A stretch of DNA of 64,000 bases, from IMG/VR virus record IMGVR_UViG_3300042463_001065, positions 1 to 64,000 of that record; one strand, given 5' to 3'. Under the pieces are notes generated by a model, which did no database searches, was not told the origin of the DNA, and worked only from the letters and a program-made list of their open reading frames with translations. Positions 49,801 through 59,785 of this stretch are shown here, one piece after another. The DNA is from a virus. Within the stretch, counting starts at the first letter, position 1. Every line of letters starts with the position of its first letter. A program made the translations under genes and the position numbers.

Positions 49801-52092
49801 ACAGTAAAAGGTAAATTTTATTTAAACATACCTATACAACCAAATAGTGGAGGACCTGGTGCTGATTGGTGGATAAATGCCAAAACACCTGAATCACACG
49901 AAGTTGATTTTCCATTTGATAGTGGATTGTCTACATTATATCACAAACCATTTAATTTTAGACCCGACCCAAATTTATTTTCGGCATTTACTACAACATC
50001 AATAAAATACTATTCGGCATTAGACAAAAAAAGAATATTATATACACCATACAAAGTTTATTCTACTGATGATTATGATTTAAGTAATTGCCTTGTAGTT
50101 GCAAATAATAATTTTGGTGGTTTATACATTGATAACGGACTAACTGATTGGTCTTTTTATGGGACGCAACAAACATACAAAATGCAAGTTAGGAACGCAC
50201 AAAATCAAGACGAACAGGTATTTCAAGGAAACGTTGAAGGGGGGTCGTTTTTATACACTAATATTAATTTTGTAAATAATAATGGAGATTATATTGCCGA
50301 TATGGATTTTTTAAATGAACAAACTGTTACAAATTATGTAAATTCGGCAAGTGGTGCAAATAATGGTGGAAGTAATGGTTTTGGAAATGGACACAGAAAA
50401 CCAAGACTTTTTGCCCCGGCATATTTTAAAGAAACACCTAACTTATCTAAAACAATGACATTTGATACGAATGTTGATAATGCTAGAATAATTATAAGGT
50501 CAGATAGACTCCCAACATCTGACACAACACAAACAAATGGTAACAATGGTTACGCATTGTATCAAAACGATAATTTTACAATATATAGAATTTTAGATAG
50601 TGGGGATGTTGTACAATTGGGAGGGATACAAACTGATTATACAGGAAACTCTGATGATTATGCTGAAGACGCTATTTCAGGAACAACATCAGTACTTTCA
50701 ACATTTAGTTGTGAAGGGATGGTTCCATTACCTTGTTATAGCGGATCAGGAGATAATTTTGGTGTAAAATCACCATGTCCCGAAAATGAAAATCCAACAA
50801 GAATAACAAAAGGGTGTTATAAGTTAATTCAAGAACCATATTTAAATAATGGTGCTATTTTAAGAGATTATAATAATTTCTTTGAGTGGAAATCAAGATT
50901 TAGATTATTATTTGGGGCATGTAGAGGTGTGATAAGTCACGTATTTCAAAATAATTGGGTAAATGGTACTTTATATTCTTATGCGTTTAAAAAGAAAACT
51001 ATATTTGATGCACAAAATAATCCTAAAAAATACGTCTTTTGTGGGTCAAAAGATTTTGACTTAGTACCAGGAAGACAAAATCAAGGACCAATTTATTTAG
51101 ATGATCAAACAAATACTTTTTATTATAGATCCACACCATACGTTTTACAACAAAACGGAACAAACGTGATAGGTTATTTTATTGGTCAAGAACCAAAATA
51201 TAATGGAAACCACATTAAAAATATTTATGGAAAAGGAGTCAACCAAAGAAATTTACATTTTCCTACGACTATTATGGATTTGGGACCAAGAGACCAATTT
51301 GCAAAAGAAATTTGCTTGAACCCACAATTAGAAAATTATCTAGTAGAAACAATACAATCAACATCGTTTAATGATACAAGTGATCTACTTTTATTATTTA
51401 TAGTGTCAAGATTAGTTAATACAGGTTTTTGGGAGTTGGCACTTAGTAGAGGTGACGCATCAATTAACCAACTTTTTTCAAGATCAGATGATAGAATTGA
51501 TGGTGATGTGGCTCAAATGTTTAGTATTAATTCAGAATATGGAATCATACCATTTAATGAACAATTCTACGGAAATGATGATATAGTTTTAGGAACACCT
51601 AATGAGATATTTTATGGTGTGTTGTTCTCAGCTATCACACAAAATAGAGTCGCTTTAACTCCAGGATTCGCCACTTTTGGGAACATCCAACAACTTGTAG
51701 GGTACCCTAAAACACAAGTAGTCCCTATGTATAATTGGGAAATAAGAAATGATCAAGGTCAGGCAACTACAACCCCAAGTACTATATTTGGAACCGAAAA
51801 AAATGATTGGTTAACCGACATTCCATTAAATACTAATCAAATGTATTCTGTACCTTATCAAAACATGTCGTTTACAGGTGCCGATTATTTTAAAGCGACT
51901 AACGGTCCTAGTACTGGGTATATTTTTAATTACAACAATTTGGGAGAAAGAGATTATGTATGGTCAAACCCAAGTAATCAAAATAAACCAAATTTTGTTG
52001 TAGGTGCACCATATCATTTTTATTTTGGTCTTGGTAAAGGAAAAACCGCATTAAACAGATTTATAACTAAGTATATTATAGGTACTGAATAG
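46843..52092 (+). CDS. Giant baseplate protein with membrane segments
   Basis: 1749 residues. N-terminal region (about 40-160) includes VAGRVIANGGYGVPNVTVSVFVPL, resembling carboxypeptidase-regulatory-like domains. Around residues 495-585 there are about four hydrophobic segments (NIVITLFSLLAVVLIPLLHL, then IGVPLFLGYLTV, FPAIGLMILSAGTALIFGLA), unusual in a virion protein. A Cys-rich segment follows (YPDCEACSCDP). The remainder has Asn/Gly/Thr-rich beta-like regions. Membrane segments could insert into host membranes during DNA entry or could be buried in the particle; neither is shown. The position after gp25/gp6 makes it a baseplate or penetration component. Confidence 0.65.
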   Translation: MSKNYRLRTTPGIDKNIRIKVDQDFDFIEILSLKLKQSDVYTRFCADYGVVAGRVIANGGYGVPNVTVSVFVPLSIEDSEDPVISTLYPYKTLTDKNEEGYRYNLLPYVQEYGGHNPTGTFPDREDVVSDSTVLEVYEKYYKYTVRTNDSGDFMIVGVPLGQQIVVMDMDVSNIGCFSLRPSDLIRMGMGSEGQFEGSSFKSSPDLDSLPQIVNEKKEVEVTSFWGDDELCNIGITRVDFDLRDLGIQIEPQAIFMGSMFSTTDEDALQTNCKPKFDTGNLCDLVTAPGTILAIRQTIYTDAGGYPILEQYKLPEGGNIIDSDGTWLIEMPMNLDYITTNEFGEQVISNDPKVGIPTKAKYRFKIQYQNEGFAASTQRADYLVPNIREYGWNSTISANGPADDTLQRQSYAFSLDWTDYGDTGTTIGQKMIADAINCEDKFFEFNYNRVYTVSSFIDRWKWGFNRSRHLGIKEITNRECSTTTNRMPVNDGVRNFDLIFFLANIVITLFSLLAVVLIPLLHLIAKFWPVARWALSIGVPLFLGYLTVNFTLAAIAAFPAIGLMILSAGTALIFGLATAFYILKVSPLINATSNLRGITLPSMTYPDCEACSCDPQSLNVEEIVGDGTNGNLTVISVRNNQIYTRKNSSFLSDLNSNNFWANTPNEENCSAGGDDNNDCSDSPAFCNLRTEAFNGGALLERQKYTLNSYGIKYSLAGYPNGTVQGTPINRLFFPQGRIFFQTGITYSQRINLANIRQRYFDTQTPSIQNIITTTIENDGYTSQPFTDNVMVLLCDTGTIDSLPSGSLLTFTNPDNVDDKNKDGYNVSGVTENQFGGKGITGTSQTATTVTLTYIKSDSSVGTANLYLTGSTTQREYKFKGGLEYFQVITGMTALKAAQLVNGSVPSGQYPFNFIGTFFTRATTWIYYRQSCGGEPTVKSLINPLTINGNSWENLNVLILVRGVDPFSEKQVIKYDLSKLFGYANNSQTVKGKFYLNIPIQPNSGGPGADWWINAKTPESHEVDFPFDSGLSTLYHKPFNFRPDPNLFSAFTTTSIKYYSALDKKRILYTPYKVYSTDDYDLSNCLVVANNNFGGLYIDNGLTDWSFYGTQQTYKMQVRNAQNQDEQVFQGNVEGGSFLYTNINFVNNNGDYIADMDFLNEQTVTNYVNSASGANNGGSNGFGNGHRKPRLFAPAYFKETPNLSKTMTFDTNVDNARIIIRSDRLPTSDTTQTNGNNGYALYQNDNFTIYRILDSGDVVQLGGIQTDYTGNSDDYAEDAISGTTSVLSTFSCEGMVPLPCYSGSGDNFGVKSPCPENENPTRITKGCYKLIQEPYLNNGAILRDYNNFFEWKSRFRLLFGACRGVISHVFQNNWVNGTLYSYAFKKKTIFDAQNNPKKYVFCGSKDFDLVPGRQNQGPIYLDDQTNTFYYRSTPYVLQQNGTNVIGYFIGQEPKYNGNHIKNIYGKGVNQRNLHFPTTIMDLGPRDQFAKEICLNPQLENYLVETIQSTSFNDTSDLLLLFIVSRLVNTGFWELALSRGDASINQLFSRSDDRIDGDVAQMFSINSEYGIIPFNEQFYGNDDIVLGTPNEIFYGVLFSAITQNRVALTPGFATFGNIQQLVGYPKTQVVPMYNWEIRNDQGQATTTPSTIFGTEKNDWLTDIPLNTNQMYSVPYQNMSFTGADYFKATNGPSTGYIFNYNNLGERDYVWSNPSNQNKPNFVVGAPYHFYFGLGKGKTALNRFITKYIIGTE

Positions 52093-52093
52093 A

Positions 52094-53851
52094 ATGAGAA
52101 AGCAAGATGAAATAAGAATAGTTTTAGGTAACAAGCGTTTTGCTGGTTCGTCTAATCAACCTGTGCAAATACAATTACCCCTTATTGGTGAAAGACGTGA
52201 AATGGTACAAGGCGACCGAGCCACTTTAATAAACCTTAGAGAAATATTTGATAGTGAAAGACAAAACTCAAGTATTTTTAGATTGAATGGTAAAATTGTA
52301 AATATTTTTGATAATGTAACTTCAGGAAAAACAGATTATACACCATTTAAAAACTATCTTTATTATTTAGATCCTGTTAATTCTATTAATACTGGAGTAT
52401 GGAAAGGATATCCACAATACGATGAATTTTCAATCATAAGAGATAGCGCAATACCTGGACATGTTAGTTTTGTTCCAAAAAGTGCAACAACATATAATTG
52501 GATGACATACGTGTCATATGCTTTTAGTAGTACAACCGCACAAACAATGTCATTTGTTGATGAAGATTTTAATGTAACAAATGCTAATTTTAATGTTGCG
52601 GATGGAATACCATTTGTTATAAAAAACAAAACTCAAAATGGAAAAAATTTAGTTTATTTTTATTGTGCAACAAACCATAATTTAACTGTAGGACAGTACG
52701 TAAAATTAAATATAACAATAGACGGTAAAGACACATTTCAAGTTTATAGTTTGGGCGATGACACATATAGGTCTGAACTTAGGGTTTTTGCGATATATAA
52801 TTTAAAGTTTCCTGATAACGATATTATTGACGGAACTTATGGAAATTTTAAAAGAATAGTAGATTTAAATAATACTGGAGATACGACTTCTAGATACTAT
52901 GTTAGGTTACATAAAATTTTAACATCAAATAATGAGACATTTTTAACAAAAATGGCCTTTGAAAATAACGCATTTCCTATTAAAAGAAAATTGGAGTATT
53001 CCGCATTGACACCAAATAACCAACAAAGAATTTCAGTTAAAGATGGCACGCAAAGTTATGGGTTTACAGTTAATAAAGATATTGACACATTTAATTTATT
53101 AGATAATAACGGAAAACCCATTACCGAACTTTTTGTTACAATAGTGAATAGAGGTTACATGGGATGGTTTAATAAACCACCACAATCTTTACAAAGATCA
53201 ATTGACATAGGGTGGGAGTTTAACTTTTTACAAAATACAACAGACCCCTGGTGGAATCATACATCAACAGATAACAAAGAAAACATAACAGTAAGTTCGT
53301 ATCAAATGGCCGGATTCACTTTTTATTATAATAATTTTTTGAACGTTGATGATGTTATTAAAGGGGATTTTTGCGAATACAATGATATTGAACAAAAAGA
53401 ATACGTGTTATCACCAATATACCATAAGTACTCATACAATCCTGATGTTTTTAATATATCACAACCAATACCTGCTAATTTTGGTCAGGCAATTGCCGTT
53501 GCTGTTTCAAATTATACAAACACAGTGTTATACCCTCCTGGGTATCTTTATAAACCACATTATTCAATACCTATAAGAACCTTTAGTGATTATATTGAAA
53601 ATGCGGCACTTGAAGATATAGATAACGTACCTTTTCACTCTTATTATTCTAACACTAATGGACAATTTTATTGGAGAGATATATATAACTATGGATTTGT
53701 TGATAGTGAGGGTATTGGTTTAGATATGCCCTTTATGAACGGAGCTCACTATCCGTTCAAAACAATAAATTTTATACATTTTCCAACCAAAAGAAATACA
53801 TCTTTTATTTATAATGAAATAAATCTTCCAACAAACGATACTTGTGAATAA
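52094..53851 (+). CDS. Putative baseplate structural protein
   Basis: 585 residues, no recognised family. It starts 1 base after the upstream stop. Asn/Tyr/Phe-rich with many beta-strand patterns, including VSFVPKSATTYNWMTYVSYAF and KNLVYFYCATNHNLTVGQYV. The latter suggests a small repeated domain that may bind ligands. The GTG of the next gene lies inside its end (8-base overlap). Part of a coupled chain of structural genes from 46.8 to 62.5 kb. Confidence 0.55.
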   Translation: MRKQDEIRIVLGNKRFAGSSNQPVQIQLPLIGERREMVQGDRATLINLREIFDSERQNSSIFRLNGKIVNIFDNVTSGKTDYTPFKNYLYYLDPVNSINTGVWKGYPQYDEFSIIRDSAIPGHVSFVPKSATTYNWMTYVSYAFSSTTAQTMSFVDEDFNVTNANFNVADGIPFVIKNKTQNGKNLVYFYCATNHNLTVGQYVKLNITIDGKDTFQVYSLGDDTYRSELRVFAIYNLKFPDNDIIDGTYGNFKRIVDLNNTGDTTSRYYVRLHKILTSNNETFLTKMAFENNAFPIKRKLEYSALTPNNQQRISVKDGTQSYGFTVNKDIDTFNLLDNNGKPITELFVTIVNRGYMGWFNKPPQSLQRSIDIGWEFNFLQNTTDPWWNHTSTDNKENITVSSYQMAGFTFYYNNFLNVDDVIKGDFCEYNDIEQKEYVLSPIYHKYSYNPDVFNISQPIPANFGQAIAVAVSNYTNTVLYPPGYLYKPHYSIPIRTFSDYIENAALEDIDNVPFHSYYSNTNGQFYWRDIYNYGFVDSEGIGLDMPFMNGAHYPFKTINFIHFPTKRNTSFIYNEINLPTNDTCE

Positions 53852-54761
53852 TAAATATTTTAGAAAAACAATCACAGCTCAGGATCAATATTTAGATATT
53901 CCTTTGGAAATTAATTTTGATATGCTTGGAAGAGAAGACGGTGTTGCAAGTTTTGAAAATGAAGTAATTTCTGAAATATTAAATCCAATCTCTGATTTTG
54001 AAATAACAAAGTTTGCACACTCAGAATACGATGAAGTAATAACAACAACAACACAAGTTGTAATAATAAATCCAAATACAGGACAACAAAGTGTAGTTAA
54101 TTTACCAATTAATATTACAAATGTACAAAAAACCTCCACAAATTACGAGTTTTATTTTTTTGATTATTTAACTGGGGTTACAGCATCAACAACAACAAAT
54201 TGGGCGACAGATTATGAAAACGCAACATTTACCGACAGCGAAATTTATTATTTTGCAAATTCATTCAAAGGAAGTTTTTTTAAATTAGATTTTTATGACT
54301 CACCACAAAATGAAAATCAAACTTTATTATTAAGTGTTATTTTACCAACACAACAAGGACTTAAAGAACCGGGAACAATAGGACCACCATTAAACCAAAC
54401 CGCGGTACAAGTAAAAAAACCTAAATTTGTTTTGGACTACACAGGGGCAGATAAAGAAGGGTTTTATATATATTGGTTAAAAGATAAAAATTATTTAAAC
54501 ATTACAGAATTTTACGTTGGTGCGAAATTCTTTAATGCAAAAACAGGTCAATTTGTTAGAATGATGAATAGACCACAGTCAACATTCATTGGTCAAAACA
54601 TGTTTAATTTAGACAAACCATTATATTTTTATTACAAATATGTTATTGATTATAACACAAACGAATATAAAGTTTACACTTACAATAATAACTTTCAAAA
54701 CGCACAAAGAGTCGGAACAGGTATTTTACCTATAAAATGGTATGAATATGTTAACCCATAA
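53844..54761 (+). CDS. Putative baseplate/tail structural protein (GTG start)
   Basis: 305 residues, translated from a GTG that overlaps the previous gene; no closer ATG exists before residue 28. Beta-rich, with repeated NATYTD-like phrases and FRMMNRPQSTFIGQNMFNLDKPLYFYYKY. The stop and next start overlap as TAATG. No family is recognised. Confidence 0.55.
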   Translation: MNNKYFRKTITAQDQYLDIPLEINFDMLGREDGVASFENEVISEILNPISDFEITKFAHSEYDEVITTTTQVVIINPNTGQQSVVNLPINITNVQKTSTNYEFYFFDYLTGVTASTTTNWATDYENATFTDSEIYYFANSFKGSFFKLDFYDSPQNENQTLLLSVILPTQQGLKEPGTIGPPLNQTAVQVKKPKFVLDYTGADKEGFYIYWLKDKNYLNITEFYVGAKFFNAKTGQFVRMMNRPQSTFIGQNMFNLDKPLYFYYKYVIDYNTNEYKVYTYNNNFQNAQRVGTGILPIKWYEYVNP

Positions 54762-55843
54762 TGGAATCAGAAAGAATTAATATAATAATATCACCTGAAG
54801 TATTAAATCGTGACATATTTAATATTACTTATAACGGAATAACTTTTGGGTCTTATTCGGGATTGTCTCAAGTTTTAAGTGGAGGAACAAATGGAGAATC
54901 ATTATTAACTGGATTAACTATACCTATTTTATTTACACAATCATATAATGATTTAGGTTATTATAGTACGTTTGACGGACTATCCAACCAATTAGATGTT
55001 GTCACAAACTTTGTCATATCAGGTAACCCAACTTCACAATATAATGTCAGACTTTATAATAGTGCAGGTTATACGTATAATAGTTTTTTGGAATTGTCAA
55101 ATTACAAAGTAGATTGGGGAGATGGTTTAGTTAGTCAATATTTGAGTGTTAATCAAAGTAGTTTAGATCACACGTATTCACCAACACCACAAAATTATAC
55201 AATTAAAATGGTTCAGAGTAACCCCTGGGGGATAACTGAAATACAAAAAACAATAACATTACCTTTTACAGGTGTTACCGTTGATAATGAACCAGGTAAT
55301 ATAACATTCACACAACAAGGAGGAAATTGGTCCGGAATACCAATTAGTTACGATTACATATTTACAGGAGATAGTGAAAATAATATTCCCTCACAAATAT
55401 CAAGTTCATATTTACAAGTACCTTTTGTGGTTTCAGGGTATACTAATTCAAGATTGGCACTCCTTAGAAGATGGGGACCTAACCCATATACGGTTGGATA
55501 CATATTAACCCCAATAAAAGGAGTGATTGGATATGTTACTGAAATTAACCCAACGTACACAGCATATACGGTTAATGATATTAATTATGTTGATTTCAAT
55601 AATGGTAAAACTTTGTTCTTGGTTAATTCATCAGGTTTAACTGCTAATGATTTAGTTGTATCCGCAATAACTAAAGATGAAATACTTTTAGATTTTGTAA
55701 TGGATCCTGAAATACAATCTGACGTATTTGTTGAAAGAGGTAAATACAGTGCTGTTGAGGGATTACAAAGATTAGGTGAGGTTGATAATTTGGGTGATTT
55801 AATAAGATATGGATATGGTTATTTTAAAATTAATAATACATAA
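54761..55843 (+). CDS. Structural protein with a PKD-like domain
   Basis: 360 residues. The region YKVDWGDGLVSQYLSVNQSSLDHTYSP has the PKD signature (DWGDG followed by HTY), an Ig-like fold used in surface proteins. Regions before and after are further beta domains. The TAATG overlap couples it to the upstream gene. Likely exposed on the baseplate or fibres. A TATTTATA box follows the gene. Confidence 0.6.
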   Translation: MESERINIIISPEVLNRDIFNITYNGITFGSYSGLSQVLSGGTNGESLLTGLTIPILFTQSYNDLGYYSTFDGLSNQLDVVTNFVISGNPTSQYNVRLYNSAGYTYNSFLELSNYKVDWGDGLVSQYLSVNQSSLDHTYSPTPQNYTIKMVQSNPWGITEIQKTITLPFTGVTVDNEPGNITFTQQGGNWSGIPISYDYIFTGDSENNIPSQISSSYLQVPFVVSGYTNSRLALLRRWGPNPYTVGYILTPIKGVIGYVTEINPTYTAYTVNDINYVDFNNGKTLFLVNSSGLTANDLVVSAITKDEILLDFVMDPEIQSDVFVERGKYSAVEGLQRLGEVDNLGDLIRYGYGYFKINNT

Positions 55844-55859
55844 AAAACAATATAAACTC

Positions 55860-55867
55860 TATTTATA
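55860..55867 (+). promoter_or_regulatory. TATTTATA box before the gene at 55875
   Basis: TATTTATA followed by AATAAAA, 7 bases before the start; the junction also reads TATAAATA in the sense direction. Confidence 0.45.
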
Positions 55868-55874
55868 AATAAAA

Positions 55875-56783
55875 ATGGCATTAGGAGCATACGGTACAGT
55901 TAGACCCGCAGATGTGTCACCACAAGATGTTGACATTATTCTGAATTACACACCATCAAGGGATGTAACAAATAATTTTGTGTTAAAAAAATTAAATAGT
56001 ACAAATATTCTTACACCATATTTTCACAATTCACAAACAGGTGGTGTTAATGGTAAAGAAATATTAGGTGGGTTGTATAATTTAAGATTACCCGCAAACG
56101 AATTTAATCAAATAGGTATCTATACTTTATATATAAGACCTGCAGAGATTAGAACAACAATTACTGATTGTGGAGTTCTATCTGCGTTACCTAATGTAAA
56201 AGGAATAATTGTTGATTTAAATGATGTCCCTGCAGAATTCAGAAATAAATTTACAGCACAAGGTTTAGTTGGGTTTAGAGTTGAATATTTAAATTCTGAT
56301 GGTACAAAAATACCTAATTTTTATAGAATAATCACATCTTCATTTTTTTGTGAACCTGTGGTTACTGATCAAACAAACACATCACAAAAATCTATTAGAT
56401 ATAGGTATTTAGACACGGGAAGTGATTTATTATTTTGCACTTTATCGCCATCCGCATCACCAACAAATAAACCTAACGCAACACCATTTATTGGTCAACC
56501 AAACCAAGAAATTATAATTAGTAATACGTATTTTAATCCATTTACTGTTGATATACAAATTGCTGAACACGATATTGATACATTGGCAATCGCTCTTTAT
56601 GGTAATCAAACTAAGAGTATTGAGGATGGAATATACACTCTTTATGATACTGCTGGAAATATTTACAAACAATATAACTTGTTTGAGGTTAGAGACACAT
56701 TTAACGAATTACTTTATGAAGTAAGACAAGATAGAGGTTTGAATATTGATTTTAGTAAAAACTTTACAAATATTATTAGTTAA
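55875..56783 (+). CDS. Putative tail structural protein
   Basis: 302 residues, Asn/Thr-rich, no recognised family. Contains GVLSALPNVKGIIVDLNDVPAEFRNK and YRYLDTGSDLLFCTLSPSASPTNKP, and has a short disordered Ser/Pro segment. The stop overlaps the next start as TAATG, indicating coupling to the wedge-like gene. Function unclear beyond virion component. Confidence 0.55.
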   Translation: MALGAYGTVRPADVSPQDVDIILNYTPSRDVTNNFVLKKLNSTNILTPYFHNSQTGGVNGKEILGGLYNLRLPANEFNQIGIYTLYIRPAEIRTTITDCGVLSALPNVKGIIVDLNDVPAEFRNKFTAQGLVGFRVEYLNSDGTKIPNFYRIITSSFFCEPVVTDQTNTSQKSIRYRYLDTGSDLLFCTLSPSASPTNKPNATPFIGQPNQEIIISNTYFNPFTVDIQIAEHDIDTLAIALYGNQTKSIEDGIYTLYDTAGNIYKQYNLFEVRDTFNELLYEVRQDRGLNIDFSKNFTNIIS

Positions 56784-59700
56784 TGGCTAAAACTAAATTC
56801 ATATGTCCAACACCACCACCTGTAGGTTCGGGTACTTTTTCTGATGATTTGGTCGGAGTACAATTAGTATCGGGAGGAGGTCTGACTCTTGGGAATTTTC
56901 AGTTCACAAGATCGGTTTACGAAAAAGTTAGTAGAACTTTTAGTACTGGAATATTTTCTGACCCATTCAACTTAGAAAATTTAAATATACAAAGTTTAGA
57001 AGAATCAAAAAAAATTATAGAAAAAAACTTTAAAGTTTACCCAAATTTTGATTTATCACAAATAACTAGTTTTTCTCTATATGGTTCTTTAAGTAAAAGA
57101 ATTTCATCATCTATAAATAAAATTATTAATTATTTTCCTGCAGCAATTGAGGTAAACTTTACTAATTTAATTCTACAAACAGGTAACACCGCATTTAATA
57201 TATCATATGATGTTATTGACAATGAAACAACATTTAATATTGACTCAAACTTTTTTAGAAATCCTTTTGACATTGATTTTTCAATTAATGCAAACTCTAA
57301 TGTTAAAAACAGACCTATAAAAGTTTCTAAATATAGAGACCTCACAAGTAATTACCAAGACTTTGCTGTTTTTGTAGGAGAAACAAATAACGAATACAAA
57401 ATAGTAGATTTAATACCAACAAGTTCAGTAACCGGGGGTACCGTAACAATTACAGTACAAGGAAACCCGTTTTCCTCAACCACCACTACAGAAACAATTT
57501 TATTAAAACCTAACAAATTAATAACGGAAAAAATATTTCAAGATGATTTTGATGAAGTTGAAGATTATTTGTTAAATAGATATGCATATCCGCAATATAC
57601 TACTAAGTTTAGTTATCCGGATTATGATGATAATGGAAATTATATTATCATAAATAAAATTTTAACATGGTCACTAGATGGTTTATGGAATTTGGATATA
57701 AGAACAAGTCAGTTTGATGAATATTTAACAAATTTGCAATATATAACAGAAAGATTAGACGAATACAAAACAAATTTAGTAAGTAGATTTTTAATTTCAG
57801 GATCATTAAAAGAATTTGATACAAATGATCAGAAAATAGAAAAAACTTTACAAATTTACGGTAGAAGTTTTGACGAGACTAAAAAATTTATAGATGCTTT
57901 GGCTAACATAATATCTGTAAATTATGTTGTAAAAAATGATATACCATCCGCTCTATTAGCAAACTTAGCTGCGACTTTAGGGATTGACCCAAACATATCA
58001 CCAATAACTAATGACTCATTACTACAATCAGTTTTTTCAACGACAAACGATATAATATATCCTGGACAAGGTAAAGAAGATACCCCCGCAGAACTAAATT
58101 ATCAATACTATAGGAATTTAATTCTTAATTCTGGTTTTTTATTTAGATCAAAAGGAACTAGAACCTCAATTGAATATATTATGAGAATGATTGGTGCACC
58201 TGATGCCCTAATAGAATTTAATGAGTATGTGTATTTAGCCGATCAAAAGATTTCTTTAGACGATTTTTATGAAAAATATGCAAAAATATCAGGAGGTACT
58301 ACTTACATAGAATCACCAACACTAGATTCAACTAATGTGTTTTCAATTTTAGGAACACAATATACCGGATTTACAACATCAGGAGTCATAAAATCAACAT
58401 TACCTGATTTAAATAATTACCCAATTAATATAGATACCGGATACCCCGAAATGCCAACTGAAAGTGATTCATTTTTCTTTCAAAAAGGTGCGGGTTGGTT
58501 TGAAACCACTCCCGATCATAGATCAACAGAAGAAATAGATTTTACATTATCAAATTTTACCGTATCACCATCCATAATAGTTACAAAATTGAAGCCTTTT
58601 ACCTATGGGCAGGACTATTTAAATAGATATGAAAAATTTCCAACAATGGATATTGGATACGGATTAACAAAAACTATAGATAATAAAAAATCATGGAAAA
58701 AAGATGAGGTCGGACTTAGAAAAAATACACAAAGTTCGGCACCAACAAATTACCTCTTAGAAAATGAAGGACAGGTTATAAACGTAAAAAACATGGAATT
58801 ATATCTTAACATGGGACAAGGTATAACTTATGATATTTGGGAAATGTCTTCAAGATATGGATACCCAATCCCAAATTCGGGATTAACTGCACCATACCCA
58901 TCACCAGGTCTTAATGATTGGACAATAATAGACCCCAAACCAAATAAAAAAACGTTTTTTGAGTTTGCTCAAACTTTTTACAACAATTTAATTAATGTAA
59001 GAAATAGGCAAACAATATCAGATGGAAAAACGGGAGGTTATCCTGCGTTACAGTCAATATTTTGGAAATATTTACAAACTGACCAAGTTTTGAATATACC
59101 AAACAATAAGTTTACCTATCAAAAAATGATAGATTTTACTTTGGGGTTAGGTGATTATTGGATACGACTTGTTGAACAATTTGTACCGGCAACAACTATT
59201 TGGAATACAGGGCAGAAATTAGATAATTCAGTATTTCATAGACAAAAATTTGTTTGGAGAAGACAAAGAGGTTGTACTTTTATATTAGGCGATTTAAAAA
59301 ATACCGATTGTTTGCCTTGTGAATATAATGGAGAACCCTATACTTATGATTGTATTGATCAAACAACACAATGTTCTTTACCCACTTTTGACCCAATTGC
59401 TGTTTTAAATGAAAAAATAAATCAGTTATATACAAGTAGTGGATTTACAAGTGCTAATTGTGATTCTTCCTCTATGGTATCAACTTGGTATATTGAATTA
59501 ACATTAAAAGATACTATAACAAATATTGAAGATACTTTGGTTTTTGAACCTTTTTATGTTGGTTACGGTCAGAATGCGGTTGACATAACAACAGGATTAC
59601 CGATTGATTATTTTCAAGTAATAAATGCTATTGATTCTAAACTTCAGTATTTATATCAGTACGGATTAAATTATTATTTTTCAGGTGGGGTATTAACGAT

Positions 59701-59785
59701 TAGTAATTCTAGTTGTTATGATAATTTTACAAATAAACTTCTAAACCTATATGTTGGTTTAGATTTACAAATTAATTGTGGATAA
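56783..59785 (+). CDS. Baseplate protein with a gpI-like domain
   Basis: 1000 residues. The segment FIDALANIISVNYVVKNDIPSALLANLAATLGID and then RNLILNSGFLFRSKGTRTSIEYIMRMIGAPDALIEFNEYVY resemble the P2 gpI-type tail proteins, which connect baseplate wedges to tail fibres. The N-terminal 250 and C-terminal 300 residues are beta-rich and carry several Cys (LPCEYNGEPYTYDC). Position before the adhesin gene fits a role as fibre connector. The start overlaps the upstream stop; the next gene overlaps by the TAATG. Confidence 0.65.
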   Translation: MAKTKFICPTPPPVGSGTFSDDLVGVQLVSGGGLTLGNFQFTRSVYEKVSRTFSTGIFSDPFNLENLNIQSLEESKKIIEKNFKVYPNFDLSQITSFSLYGSLSKRISSSINKIINYFPAAIEVNFTNLILQTGNTAFNISYDVIDNETTFNIDSNFFRNPFDIDFSINANSNVKNRPIKVSKYRDLTSNYQDFAVFVGETNNEYKIVDLIPTSSVTGGTVTITVQGNPFSSTTTTETILLKPNKLITEKIFQDDFDEVEDYLLNRYAYPQYTTKFSYPDYDDNGNYIIINKILTWSLDGLWNLDIRTSQFDEYLTNLQYITERLDEYKTNLVSRFLISGSLKEFDTNDQKIEKTLQIYGRSFDETKKFIDALANIISVNYVVKNDIPSALLANLAATLGIDPNISPITNDSLLQSVFSTTNDIIYPGQGKEDTPAELNYQYYRNLILNSGFLFRSKGTRTSIEYIMRMIGAPDALIEFNEYVYLADQKISLDDFYEKYAKISGGTTYIESPTLDSTNVFSILGTQYTGFTTSGVIKSTLPDLNNYPINIDTGYPEMPTESDSFFFQKGAGWFETTPDHRSTEEIDFTLSNFTVSPSIIVTKLKPFTYGQDYLNRYEKFPTMDIGYGLTKTIDNKKSWKKDEVGLRKNTQSSAPTNYLLENEGQVINVKNMELYLNMGQGITYDIWEMSSRYGYPIPNSGLTAPYPSPGLNDWTIIDPKPNKKTFFEFAQTFYNNLINVRNRQTISDGKTGGYPALQSIFWKYLQTDQVLNIPNNKFTYQKMIDFTLGLGDYWIRLVEQFVPATTIWNTGQKLDNSVFHRQKFVWRRQRGCTFILGDLKNTDCLPCEYNGEPYTYDCIDQTTQCSLPTFDPIAVLNEKINQLYTSSGFTSANCDSSSMVSTWYIELTLKDTITNIEDTLVFEPFYVGYGQNAVDITTGLPIDYFQVINAIDSKLQYLYQYGLNYYFSGGVLTISNSSCYDNFTNKLLNLYVGLDLQINCG

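Noticed and set aside
59776-59784. TTG start for the adhesin, nine bases upstream
   Set aside because: ATG 59785 gives the TAATG overlap used by neighbouring genes; the TTG start lacks support.
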